Assembly: GCF_902635505.1 (NCBI RefSeq)
Contig: NC_045429.1
Location: forward strand, 136,892,804-136,956,803
Direction of reading: 5' to 3'
DNA length: 64,000 bases
Source of the DNA: Sarcophilus harrisii
Lineage: Eukaryota; Chordata; Mammalia; Dasyuromorphia; Dasyuridae
Below, one piece after another: positions 42,013 through 52,984 of this stretch; within the stretch, counting starts at the first letter, position 1, and every line of letters starts with the position of its first letter. The translations under genes were made by a program, and so were the position numbers. The notes under the pieces were generated by a model that was not told the origin of the DNA, did not search any database, and worked only from the letters and a program-made list of their open reading frames with translations.

Positions 42013-42599
42013 ACAACATGTTTTACAAAGCAAAAACAAAACAAACAAAAAATGATAAAACCTGCCTCTTGCATCAATTTGTACACTGATCAAAGGCTTT
42101 AGGAACTCCAGCAGCTACCTAGATCCATCTAGCTTCATCTCCAATTACACTCTCCTCTCTAGCTAAGCAACATGACTTTGCAAAACCAAACTTGGTTTTC
42201 TTATGCATGCTCCATTTTTTTCTACCTCCATATGATATATATGGTCATCTTTATTCCAACCATCTTCTCCTTATCTGTCTTTTTAAAAGCACTGCCTTTT
42301 TCTTCTACAAAAGACTCAAACTGCTTAACTTTTTTTTTTTTTTTAACACAAGGTAATTTTATAAGTCCTAAGTAGTAGTACTGTAATGTGTATATTGCAC
42401 ATTATCTATTCTCCCAATGTCATATCACTTTTAATACTATAAACTTTTACATGTTATTAAATCTGTTATGATATTGAAACGATTGAATCTAGAATTAGTT
42501 GTCTGGGACATTCTTTTTCCGACAGGTAAAATCATAACAGGATGGTGTATATAACATACAATACTGTAGCATTCTGCTTAAGAATCAAAATATGACTGA
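42013..42599. other. No assignable feature
   Basis: Unassigned. T15 run at 42331-42345. Confidence 0.4.
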
Positions 42600-42705
42600 A
42601 ATAAATTCAGTAATTTATTGAGCACCTGCTATAAGACATTGTACAAAACAAGTGATAATAAAAGAAAAGGGACAAACAGTTCCTACACCTTAAATTCTAC
42701 TGGAA
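42600..42705 (-). mobile_element. L2 LINE 3' end, minus strand
   Basis: ttcagtaatttattgagc, acctgctataagacattg, gttcctacaccttaaattc. Confidence 0.7.
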
Positions 42706-43949
42706 ATATTAAAAATACAGACTCAAAAAATGGAACAAATAGAGAAAGAAAAATTAAGAAAACTGGTCAACACTTAGTAAAAGGTGGAAAAAGGAAAGGA
42801 ATTAAGGATGTAACGTAACAGAGGAGGATTACACAAATGTAAAAGTGATTGCCAACAGAATGAACTAAGCTAATAATAATGAAACACAGGAGAAATGGGA
42901 ATGGGAGGAAAAGAGTATATTTTTAACTCCTTAGACAATTGTGGGAGAAAAGATGCTCCAGAGGTTGGGTCAGACAGATTTGAATGAGCACTACCTAATG
43001 GCTCCTAGGATGGGATGATCTAACAAGCTAAGATTGACCATTGCTGTTTGGTAGCTTAAGTTTGAGATTAGTCTAAAATGAGACACTCATAATCCAACCA
43101 ATAAAAAAGCAAAAGGGCATTTACTTAGTCATAGGAAGGGAAGGATATTAAACAAAGATAAGACACTAATTTTGTTGAATGTAATTTTCTTGGATTTGAT
43201 CATGTAGCTACTTGTCCAAAGTGCATAGGAAGAGCTTTATGCTTCTGAGTTTTTGTTTTTTAATTGAGGCAGCTAGAGGTCTGAGCCATGGTTCTCTTGA
43301 GTCATAGGGACAATTTTACAGTTTTAATGCCTTTCAAAGAAAATAAATTGGTAGGGGTCTTTGTAAGAATTTCTATTTCTATACAATTTTATTAGAGTAA
43401 TTTAAATAGCCTCAGTCTTCTCAGTGAAGGAGAAATTTAGATCATTTGCTATAAATGCAAAGGATGTAGATATAGTAGGTGGAAAAAAAAACTTAAAAAA
43501 TCTTTGAATGATCATTGTGAGAAATGAGAAGATGCTGATAAGTATAAAGCAGAAGCAATGCTAATAAGCAATAGTAAGGCCCTGTTTGTGGGAAGTACTA
43601 TAAACTTGCAGTGGATCATTTAGATTTTCTGATTTTCTTTTGAGGGATGTTTGGCAGCCCTGGGGCAAGGATAAGGAAATCAGAGGATGAAGGTTACCAA
43701 AAAGTGAGAATATGTCAAGAATGGCAGATTGAGGTGCCAAAAGATCCTAGGGTAATGAGTGGGTCAGGAAACATTAATGTGAGGTATACACTAGGTTGTT
43801 ATAGCTGGGTTAGAAGCAAGAGAAGATGGACTGAAAAGATAGACTAAAAGGATACCTATGGATACAGGGAATTGAGCTTTTAAATAAAGCAAAGAATATG
43901 TCTGATGTCAAAGTGAGGATTGGATATATGAGGACTATAAGAACATATT
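42706..43949. other. Unassigned
   Basis: No gene or confident repeat. The purine-rich character is compatible with further decayed minus-strand L2, since L2 resumes on that strand at 44425, but diagnostic blocks are absent. Confidence 0.35.
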
Positions 43950-44135
43950 TTAAGATCTGGAAGTGTTTTCCTCCCAACATTTCTGGAGGGCGTATTATTC
44001 CCACTTGATAGATGAGCAACTGAGGCTCTGAAAGGTTAAAGGACTTGGCCAGGTGTGCATAGTTCATCAACCTATGAGGTGGGATGTGAACTTACTTCCA
44101 AATCCAATGTTCTATTCATCTTAGTACAATGCTTC
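43950..44135 (-). mobile_element. MIR/CORE-SINE, minus strand
   Basis: cgtattattcccacttgat, agatgagcaactgaggctc, aaaggacttggccaggtg, ccaatgttctattcatc. Confidence 0.7.
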
Positions 44136-44424
44136 TCAAGAGAGAAGGTTTTGGTTTGGAAGTGGAATTCAGATCCTGAAATATATTATGTGCCTCTAGG
44201 CTGGTATTTGTTGAAATGGTGTGGAGGAGGTGGCTTTTGCAGTTGAGAAGGTTGAAGCAAAATGTGGTCATTCTTGGAAGGGTCAAAACAAGATTAATAC
44301 TGAGGTCTCTGAGGAAAATGGCAGGGCAAGAAGTGGAGAGTAAGAGTAGGAGCCAGACACTAAAGTCATATAAAAGGACAGATGACAATGTGAGTGGAGA
44401 GAAGGGTAAGTAGAGAGAAATCTT

Positions 44425-44565
44425 GTGGAGATAGAAACAAAAAAATTTGGCAGCTGTCTAGAAATGCTGAGTGAGTGAAAACAGTTGAAAATTGATTTTG
44501 CTAATGTAGGTGACTGAAAGCATGGTAGTGCCTTTCACAGTTGAGGGGGGAAAATGAATTCTATT
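44425..44565 (-). mobile_element. L2 LINE internal fragment, minus strand
   Basis: gaaacaaaaaaatttggc, agctgtctagaaatgctg, catggtagtgcctttcac resemble the reverse of the L2 ORF2 stretch following the part seen at 4400-4900. Confidence 0.5.
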
Positions 44566-44991
44566 TTGGTCTTTCCTGTACTGTATTAGTAGAAATGCTC
44601 AAGGACAGTTAGTGAGGGAAGCCTGGAATCTGAAATTTGTATCCCATGTATTGGAACTGAACACCTAGGACTGAGGAACCAGAATTAACAACTGGATGTA
44701 ACTTAATGTGACATACTCTGTTGAAAAGAACTAAACCAAAAGAGGACTTTTAGAAATTATTCCCCATAGTTCTAACTACAACTTTTGAAGTATACCTCTA
44801 CTCAGCCTTACCCTCCCTCCTTTTCTGACATCTTTATGGAGAGACTAAACCTTTCAAAGTCCAAGGGGGTAAACAGATTGCTAATCCAATATACTAACAT
44901 AACATCAGGCCTCTGGGCACTTTCACCACCCACAAGTTGTGTTTTTTGCTCTTTGTTGGAAAGACTGAGGCTTGTCTGGAGTGGCTCTATA

Positions 44992-45060
44992 ATGCCATGG
45001 GGTAAATCCCCCACTGAGATTCATATGATGGCATGGGGAAAATCCCCCACTGAGACTCAG
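44992..45060. repeat. 36-bp tandem duplication
   Basis: Unit atgccatggggtaaatccc... (44992-45027) is followed directly by atggcatggggaaaatccc... (45028-45060). Both contain cccccactgaga. The copies differ at only a few positions. Confidence 0.85.
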
Positions 45061-45195
45061 GCAATCTTGACTCTGACACTTAGTACCTGTATGACTCAAA
45101 CCAGGTTTCATCTGTAATAGGGGCACTACTGAAAAAGACTGTAATGAAGAAAATGCTTTGCAAATAGTTAAATTATTGTATGTTATTATTTGGGC
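45055..45195 (+). mobile_element. MIR, 3' two-thirds
   Basis: cttgactctgacacttag, tacctgtatgactcaaac, tttcatctgtaatagggg, aaaatgctttgcaaatag. Confidence 0.65.
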
Positions 45196-45489
45196 AATCT
45201 TCAAAAAACTAGCATCCTGGCATCCTTGCAGGAAAAGAAAACACTTAGAACTATGACCACTTTGGGAGGACTGGGCTCAGTTGGGCAACGCTGTGATCCT
45301 TCAACTTTACCCTTATTCCATCCTTTTTTCCAACGATACCTAGCATATTAATAAGCATACAGTTAGTAGATGTCTTATTAATATTTTTTGGCTTTTCTGA
45401 TTACTACAGAATTTTATCTCAGTAGCCTCAGTATATCTTCAAAGAATTGCTAGGTGCTTTCTTCACGGTATTTCTTATGGCTATCTACT
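45196..45489. other. No assignable feature
   Basis: Unassigned non-coding DNA. Confidence 0.4.
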
Positions 45490-45670
45490 CTAACTGTGTG
45501 ATGATCCTAGCAAGGCACTTTTGCTCTTAATTCTCCTTGCAACTTTCTAAGAACTCTACTCTCTAAGCTTCAGAATAATTACTGATATGCATTAGTAGAT
45601 GGAGTTTCCACATCCTTCACCAGCAACTCCCCAAACAAATGAAATCTTAAATCCATACCAAAGTAATAAT
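45490..45670 (+). mobile_element. MON/THER-like SINE
   Basis: aactgtgtgatgatcctag, caaggcacttttgctctt, gatatgcattagtagatgg, agtttccacatccttcac, caaatgaaatcttaaatcc. Confidence 0.65.
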
Positions 45671-45824
45671 TATTAATAAGACAAAGAAGAACGTGATAAG
45701 GGGAGCAAAGGAAGGCTAGTATTTTTGAAGATAGCAACACAGGGATATCATCTTGAAAATGTCACATGGCTCCTGAATGTTAAATCATTTTCCTCATTTT
45801 CTTCTTTTATAAAGGCAGGATTGA

Positions 45825-46215
45825 GCGCGCAGTGGCTAGCAAGTCAGCTTCAAAGCCAAGAAGACTTAGATAAAAGTCTTGACTCTGACACTGGCTCTGC
45901 TACTGGCTCTATGAATTTGAAATATCATTTAACCACTTGGTATGTTCTATGCCAGAGCTTCTGAATTCTTTCCACTAGCAACCCCTTTTCTCCCAGGAAA
46001 TTTTTATGTGCCCTCGGGTATATAGATATTTAAGTATATTTAATATAGATAATTAAGTATTGATTTATACAAATCAAACATTTACTAATAATAAATTGTA
46101 ATTTTGCAACCTCCACATTTAGTGACATGAGCCCACATGGCATTCCCCATATTCAAAGAAACTTTGCTCTGTTGCAGTTTTCTCTGCCAATGAAATCCTA
46201 GGTCTAGTTCCTATT
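45825..46215 (+). mobile_element. MON/THER-like SINE split by a hAT element
   Basis: Left part: gcgcagtggctagcaag, caaagccaagaagactt, actctgacactggctctg, tgaatttgaaatatcat, ttaaccacttgg. Right part after 46171: ttctctgccaatgaaatc, ctaggtctagttcc. Together they span the family with the hAT insert between them. Confidence 0.72.
45953..46171. mobile_element. Non-autonomous hAT DNA transposon (MITE)
   Basis: 219 bp with short inverted ends starting cagagc and ending gctctg. The interior (tctcccaggaaatttttatg, gccctcgggtatataga, aatcaaacatttactaat, ttgcaacctccacattt, catgagcccacatgg) matches my memory of an abundant marsupial hAT MITE whose ends read 'cttcttaaactttttcc'. It differs in sequence from the element at 24415-24606. 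The target duplication is no longer clear. It has no open frame, so it is non-autonomous. Confidence 0.75.
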
Positions 46216-46489
46216 GTTATCTTGTGTGTCCTCATCTGTTTTTCTTACATATTGTGTCACATGGGATTCTTTATCTGCAGATTTCTCTTGATATTATATT
46301 GATTCCTTGCTTTTAAACTGATAGTTGTGTGCATTCCTAAAGTAAACTTCCTGAAAGTTTCTTTTTTTACTTGTTGTTATATTGCAGTCTTCCCCTTTAC
46401 AAAATCAATGGGCTTTTACTGTAAAAAGAAATCTATTTTTACTCAGATGAATATCAAAACCTCTGGTTAGAATAAATATTCAAGAATTG

Positions 46490-47035
46490 TTCTCACAAGG
46501 AATGAACAGGCTGATTTCAGAAAAACCTGGAAAGACTTATGTGAACTGATACTGAATAAAGAGAGCAGAACTAGAAAAAACTGTAATAGCAAGATCGCGT
46601 GATGATCAACTATGATTGCCTTTTAATTCATCTCAGTGATACGGTGATCCAAAAACAATTCTAGAAGACTTTGAGTGGAAAATAACATCCATGTCCAGAA
46701 AAAGAACTATGGAGACTCAATGTGGATCAAAGCATAATATTTTCACTTTTTATTGTTGTTAATGTTTTTTGTTAGTTGTTGTTTTCTTGTGTTTTGTCCC
46801 CTTTGGTTCTGATTTTTCTTTCCCAACATGACTCACATGGAAATATAGTGACTCATATGGAATCAATTTCCATATGGAAATATATTAAATATTATGTACA
46901 TGTACAACCTATATCAGTTTGCATGCTGCCTTGGGAAGGGGAGAATTAAGAGGAGAAAAAAATTGGAACTCAAAATTTTACAAAAAGCAATGTTGACAAC
47001 CATCTTTAGTTGTAATTAGAAAAATGATATATCAT
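46490..47035 (+). mobile_element. L1 LINE 3' end (older)
   Basis: Starts in the ORF2 end (ttctcacaaggaatgaacag, gctgatttcagaaaaacc, actgaataaagagagcag), then the 3' UTR: tccatgtccagaaaaag, tgtggatcaaagcataat, ctgatttttctttcccaac, gccttgggaaggggagaa, aattggaactcaaaatttt. Visibly more diverged than the two L1 ends upstream. An internal cca-tatgg hairpin lies at 46854-46876. Confidence 0.9.
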
Positions 47036-48224
47036 TAAAATAATTTTTAAAAAAGAATATTCAGCTTAATTGTGTGCTTGTGATGATCATATTTTGTGCC
47101 CACTTCTAGCCAATTAAAATTAAGGTTGGTAACTTTAAATAGCATTTCCTTGGAGAATATGAGGAATGTACAGAGCTTTCCAAAAATGCCTTCTGTAAAT
47201 GGGTTTTGTTCATATGCCATGACTGCCAAGTATTTTTACTGCATTAAGAATGCTGCTTCAGCTGCATTTGAGTAGAATAATGGTGATCTCTAATGGCCTG
47301 TGTTGAGTTAATCATAGTTATTCGTTCCCTGGAAACAAGTCTGAATATAAGCCACTTTCATTTCCCATTTAGATTCTTGAAGTATAGCCATTCCAATATA
47401 TACAATCTATAACCACTATTTGTTGGAATTAAATTAAATACAAAATATACACTCAAAAAAAAAAAAATCTGCAGTCCACAACTATGTAGAAACTCAGGAT
47501 AAAAAGAATCACAATTTCCAGTTAGGGCATCTTAAGGAATACTGATTTAAAGGAAAATTAGATCTTTGAATACTCTCTTCTACCTTTTCCATAAAAACTA
47601 GCCATTTGCCCATTTCCCTTTGGTATTGAGTATGTATGTACTCTATCATTCATCCACCTATGCTAGAGGCAGACATTTTTTATTTTCACAATGTACCTGA
47701 ACCCTCCTTCTTCACCACAAACCGTATGCATTAAAGGCTTCCTCTCTTATTCCCACAGTTCCCCAGCTATTGGTGTTATGGCTTACAATGTCTTTTCATT
47801 CAACACCCACACATCCCTCTGAGGAGGAAGCATGGAAAAGATCCAGTGGATGAAAGTGTTCTTAGAGCTCAGAGGTAGGAAGAGAAGGGCTCCTTATAAA
47901 AGATATAGAGAAATCATTAAAGTGAACAGAGCTAGTGCTTGATGACTACCTTTTCCGTTAAAAAAAAAAAAAAGTGTATACATAAATACTGGCACATATT
48001 ACGCTTTTCATGTAACAAAAATGAAATTAAATATTTCTTCGGAAATTGAAAGTCTTTTTTAAAGGAAAAAGACAATTTAGTGTAGAAGGCTTAGAGGGAC
48101 ATTTGGTGCTGAGAGGGTTTTTTTGGCACAATTTTTCTTCTTTAAAAAATGTTAGACCTGGAATCCAATTTTCTATAATTGCAATAGAAAGTCCAGAGCA
48201 GTATTCTCTTCCAGAGAAACAGAA
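47036..48224. other. No assignable feature
   Basis: 1.2 kb of unassigned AT-rich DNA; A14 run at 47455-47467 and A13 near 47961. Confidence 0.4.
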
Positions 48225-48425
48225 TGTCAGAATTGGAAGAGATGGATCAAATCTTTAGATCAGAAAGGGACCTGGGAATCCATTTAGCCCGATGCTCTCA
48301 TTTTACAGATGAGAAAACAAAGACCTAAAGAAAATAAAGTGACTTGCCCATGGCCAAAGGTGATAAATTACAAAGCCAGTTCAAATTCTGACTATAAATC
48401 CAGGGTCATTCCTCACTTCTAGCTT
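48225..48425 (-). mobile_element. MIR/CORE-SINE, minus strand
   Basis: gtcagaattggaagagatg, gaaagggacctgggaatcc, attttacagatgagaaaac, gtgacttgcccatggcc, agttcaaattctgac. Confidence 0.82.
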
Positions 48426-48574
48426 ACCTTATCTATCAAGCTTCACCTGCCTACAACATACAAGGACTATAACTTGAAAGCTACCATTGAGAAGGAACTA
48501 TCTCTTGAAACAGTCAGCCTATTTCATTTTAATATAGCTCAGATAGCAAGCTTTTTTTTTTATATTGTGCCTCC

Positions 48575-49135
48575 ACTGTCCACTCTGCAACTTCTACTCA
48601 TTGCTCCTACTTTTGCTCTTGAAGGCCAAGAAGAATAAATTCAACCTCTCTTCCACATGATAATCCTTCAAACACTAGAAGGCAAATCTCCTAATATCTC
48701 CTTCCTAAAGTTCTTGTTCTCCAATACCCTCACCAGATCCCCATGTGGAATATCTAAGATTTTCACCATCTTAACTATCTCCTCTGGATACTCTCCAATT
48801 AATCAACATGCTTCCTAAAATGGGGTATCCCATACTGAATGTATGTTCCAGATAAAGTCTGATCTTGGCAGAATACAGTAGAACTAATACCTGCCATATC
48901 CTAGATATTATGCCTAAGATTCTGTTGGCATTCTTGACTGCCATATCAAAATGCTTGCTGACATATTGAGCTTATAAGTCTCCTAAAAGTCACACATTTT
49001 TCAAATGATTTGCTATGTATCCACACTCCATTCCTCTTATCTTGAATACATGAAGTAGATTTTTTTGAAATCATGTATACTTTACATTGATCCTCATTGA
49101 ACTTCAGTGATTTAAGAATTAAAGAATGAGACATT
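48575..49135 (-). mobile_element. L3/CR1 LINE 3' region, minus strand
   Basis: gcaacttctactcattgctc, ctcttccacatgataatcc, ttcaaacactagaaggc, cctctggatactctccaat, acatgcttcctaaaatgggg, tccagataaagtctgatc, agaatacagtagaactaat, ttctgttggcattcttgac, tttacattgatcctcattg: the reversed L3 order from the 3' end toward the RT core. Confidence 0.9.
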
Positions 49136-49244
49136 TTGTGTGACTTCTTTTTAATATAGCTGAAGTGCTCAATCATGCTACACTTCTGCACAAAAATCAT
49201 CAGTGTCTCTCTTCCAGTTCCATGCCTTTTTTCCTACCACCCCT

Positions 49245-49595
49245 CTAGTCTAAGAAGTTACCTCACTCACCAACTCCTATTTACAAATCCCTCCTTTGTT
49301 TCTGGTTTTAACTGAGATACCACCTCTTTCATGAAATATTCTCTTACTATATACTGCTTAAGCTCACCTTGGTTGTTAAAATAAACTCTTGGTTCTAATT
49401 TCTTATTGCATATTTGCCTGGTTCTCCTTCACTCATATCAAATTCTACCTTATATTGTATTTATTCATGTATATATTATATGCTCCCTATTAGAATATAA
49501 ACTCTCTGAGAGTAAGAGGCTGTGCCCTTTTTTCATCTTTGTATCTTCGCTGCTGTGTATGATGCTTTGCATGCAAGGGAAACATCAAAAAATTG
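49245..49595 (+). mobile_element. L2 LINE 3' end
   Basis: accacctctttcatgaaat, attctcttactatatac, attagaatataaactctct, gagagtaagaggctgtgcc, ttcatctttgtatcttcgc, atgatgctttgcatgcaag. Confidence 0.82.
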
Positions 49596-51292
49596 GTGGA
49601 TAATTAAGTTATATATGATTACAGATTTTAGTTCAAGTCATGAGAGACAAATTATGACTGTCTTTAGGAATAAATTATTCCTATGCTGATTATATGTATA
49701 TGTAGCTATATCTATTGCTATTTCAATCTATTAATCCAGTTGCATGACTAGAATATTCAGAGACTGCACAATGGACAAATATCAGAGAAAATATGGCTCA
49801 AAACTGAGGTGATGAATTTGATCACACTATAGTTACATGATTGTTAGCTTTTTCTGTATATCACAAAATGAAATGGAAAATTTCCCATTATATGGTTAAT
49901 TCATGATCACATACAGAGTCAGACCAGTTAACCTGTGCGTTTTAAAACCTCTTTGGAAGCATGAATCCTGTGGCATTTTCCTTTATTAAATCAATCGTAT
50001 ATTTATTCAACTTTCTTTTCTTTTGAGGTAACTAATTTCATGAATGTACATTCACAACTCTTCTAATTCAATGCCCAAGGAATCAGTGATTTTGTTAAAG
50101 CAGGTATCACTCCACTGATACAGATATATAACCATTCTTAAGAGTTACTATGGTGAGAAATTTGTTTTTTATCATCTTGGAGGCAACCTTTTGAGAAGCC
50201 CTCTGGCATAATTCTCATAAGATAAGTAAATACTTCCTTATCAAGTGATAATTACCAACTCCTCTTAAAATTGCTAGATTGACTCCCGACTCTAATCTTC
50301 AATCTAAATCACATTGAAACTGAATGAGCCACTTAAAAATGTGTTTGCTGTGTTCCTCTAGCAGGTCAAATTTCAATACAGCCAGCAACATCACAAAAAA
50401 AATTTTCTACTGAACAGCTTTCAACTGCATGTCTAAAGCCTATAAAAAAAGAGACTGCCAAGAATATAGAGACTTTGAGGCAAGATAAAATAGGACACAC
50501 ACAACATGAGGTTCTACACTCCTTCAGGCTACTAATAATGTTATCATTATTAATAATAATATAATTATATAATTAATATAATAATAATAATAGCATCATT
50601 GCTATGTCACTGGTAAGTGGTGAAAGGTTATTTTATAAAAAGTTTGAGGAACTTTGGGATCAAAGAGTACACACACACGCGCCTCCTTTAGGAAGAAAGC
50701 AATTTGCATGAATATGTAACAGTTACATTAAAAAAAAATTAAGTGGCAGTTGCTTTGGTTCAACAACTTTTTGCTAATCTTCAATGATGGCTTAAAAACA
50801 TGGAAATCCTGGATCAAATGCTTTCATAAAAACATTTCCCTGACACTGAGTTCCTAGGAAAATTAAGTCAACTAGAAAATACAAGGAAGGTCACTTTGGC
50901 ACCACACTTTTGGTTATTAGATAAGACTTGAATAGAAGACATTATATATTAGCTACTCATGTTTTTTGGGCCAAATGGTAATCAATATTTTCAATATAGC
51001 AAATATCCTGAAAAACAATGTAGCTACCTTTTTGCAAAAATTGCTATAAAGTAAAATGTTTGTTTCCCTAATTTGATAATGTAGTATAACAATGATAGCT
51101 CATAATGCCCAAGGTGTGTGAAATACTTTATGTAAGAGTATGACCCTTCCAACACTAAATGTTTTTGTTAAAAAGCTAGCCCGTTATTTTATTAGGGAAG
51201 GGAACTCCCATTGAGGAACAATTACCTCTACAAATATAAATGGTACCTTCCTGATAATTAACAATCATAAACTTGCTGGGAACAGCAACAAT
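49596..51292. other. Unassigned, with an AT-rich TAA/TTA tract
   Basis: 1.7 kb without a recognised repeat or gene. 50535-50595 is a (TAA)n/(TTA)n mosaic. There is a short acacacacgcgcc at 50672-50684. Confidence 0.4.
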
Positions 51293-51572
51293 TGTTAAGG
51301 ACCATGCCTAGGTGAAGGGGCAGGTCAATTCTCCAAGAGCCTCCACAGCTGTGAATCACAACAAGGAGTTGCAAAGCAGCCTTTACTGACACAGGTGTTC
51401 CTTGTGGACTGGAATGAAATAAATTGGAGGCAGAGGGAAAAAGGAGGGAGGTCAGATAATGCAACGCCTCTCAGTCTCCTTGTATTATCATCATTCTTTC
51501 ACATGAAAAGATCCATTCTACAGGTCTAAGTTAGACCTCCAGCAGACACTGGCAGATAGTTCCCGTATCACA
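51293..51572 (+). mobile_element. Solo-LTR-like repeat, copy 3 of 3
   Basis: About 280 bp from tgttaaggaccatgcc to cccgtatcaca. It shares with copies 1 and 2 the ggcaggtcaattctcc, gacacaggtgttccttg, gaaataaattggaggc and agacctccagcagacac blocks. It has TG...CA ends and a polyadenylation-type AATAAA near the middle. No internal retroviral region lies alongside. A fossil; family unverified. Confidence 0.6.
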
Positions 51573-51584
51573 AAAGATAACCAT

Positions 51585-51670
51585 CACATGGCCAGTATGT
51601 GTCAGAGGCAGAATTCTGAAACCACATCTTCTTGATTCCAAAGCAAGCTCTCTATCTATTGCCCTAAGGA
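51585..51670 (-). mobile_element. MON/THER-like SINE head, minus strand
   Basis: atggccagtatgtgtcag, aggcagaattctgaaacc, aagcaagctctctatcta. Confidence 0.65.
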
Positions 51671-51904
51671 TTGCCTGTACTCCTAGACTTTCAATAAACT
51701 TTCTTGTACCCTCCATTCAATATGAAAAGAAACATTCCAAAATTCACTCAGTATATGTACATAAGAAATAGCCCAAAGAGGCTAATTTCAACAGAATAAT
51801 AATATAATTATTTACCAGATATTCCCCAAACCCCTTGACAAGATTCTTAAAAGTGTAGAGTAGGGATATACCCTAGATCTGAAACCTCTGTACTCTATCT
51901 ACTA

Positions 51905-52035
51905 TGCTATTATTAGTGTCCTTACTTTATAGATAAGGAAACTGAGGTACTTTGAGTTTAAGTGACTTGTTCAGGGTCACACAACTAGTAAGTGTGTTAT
52001 GCAGGTTCTAAATCTACATCTTCTTGACTCTAAAG
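51905..52035 (-). mobile_element. MIR/SINE, minus strand
   Basis: ttattagtgtccttacttt, agataaggaaactgaggt, gtgacttgttcagggtcac, tctacatcttcttgactc. Confidence 0.72.
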
Positions 52036-52069
52036 AAGATATAAAAAATAAAACTTTATTGAATTAATT

Positions 52070-52580
52070 ATGCCAGACTATAGTGAAAAGAGCATTGAAC
52101 TTCTGGTCCTAAGTCAGATGACCTTTTCATCTTAGATCTGCTGTTTATTAACTTTATGACTATGGTAAAACACATATCTACCTTATTTGAACCTACTTTT
52201 CCTCATCTGTAGACAGGGGGGTGAAGCACTAGACAGAATGCTGAATCTGGAGTAGGAGGACTCATTCTCAAATCTGGCCTCTGACACTTTTTAGCTGTAC
52301 AACCCTCCACAAGTCACTTAACCTTGACTGCCTCAGTTCTTCCTCTGTCAAATGAGCTGGAAAAGAAAATGGCAAATCATTCCAGTATTTTTGCCAAGAA
52401 AATCCCAAATGGAATCATGAAGAGTTGAACATGACTAAGAACAACAATAACAAAAACAAATGAACAAAACCAAAAAGTTGACAGAAATAAGGACCCTATA
52501 TCCCACCACAGGCTTCTGAGAATTAAATGCTACCAGGTATAATTGCTTTACCAATATAAGCTGCAATTGTTATCATTCAG
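52070..52580 (+). mobile_element. MIR split by a SINE B insertion
   Basis: Left part 52070-52215: gtgaaaagagcattgaac, cttctggtcctaagtcag, atcttagatctgctgttt, tttcctcatctgtagac. Right part 52485-52580: gcttctgagaattaaatg, accaatataagctgcaatt, gttatcattc. The SINE lies between them. Confidence 0.72.
52216..52484 (+). mobile_element. MAR-type SINE (SINE B), full length, nested in MIR
   Basis: aagcactagacagaatgc, tctggcctctgacactttt, caagtcacttaaccttg, aaatgagctggaaaag, aaaatggcaaatcattcc, ccaagaaaatcccaaatgg, gaagagttgaacatgact, then a caataac/aaac-rich tail. Shows the RTE/BovB-like 3' end clearly. Confidence 0.92.
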
Positions 52581-52984
52581 CCAGTTTCTGCTAGAGAAAC
52601 TGAATGGGCCTTACAGAAGCCAATAAATTCTTCAAGATAGGTTTATCCAACATTTAATCAAGGGACAAGGTTCTACAGAGATGTAGGACACAGGATCTAG
52701 CAATTTGTTTAGAAAGAGTGTAGCTACATCCAAACACTTAGACTGAATGCTGCTGGAGCCAGGGAAAATTTCCTAAAGACTTATTGGAAAAAATGGAAAT
52801 ATTTTCATATTTCTTCTCTACAGAACATCTGTCAGAACCACCACTACTACAATAGAAAATAATAAAAACCCCAAAACAGATGTGTCTGTTTTCTTTCATG
52901 GATCTCCTGATTTCTAGGAAACTTTATCAGGAACAGTAATGGACAGAAATTGCAGAGAGCTATATTTCAGATTTATATAAGTCT
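52581..52984. other. No assignable feature
   Basis: Unassigned non-coding DNA. Confidence 0.4.
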
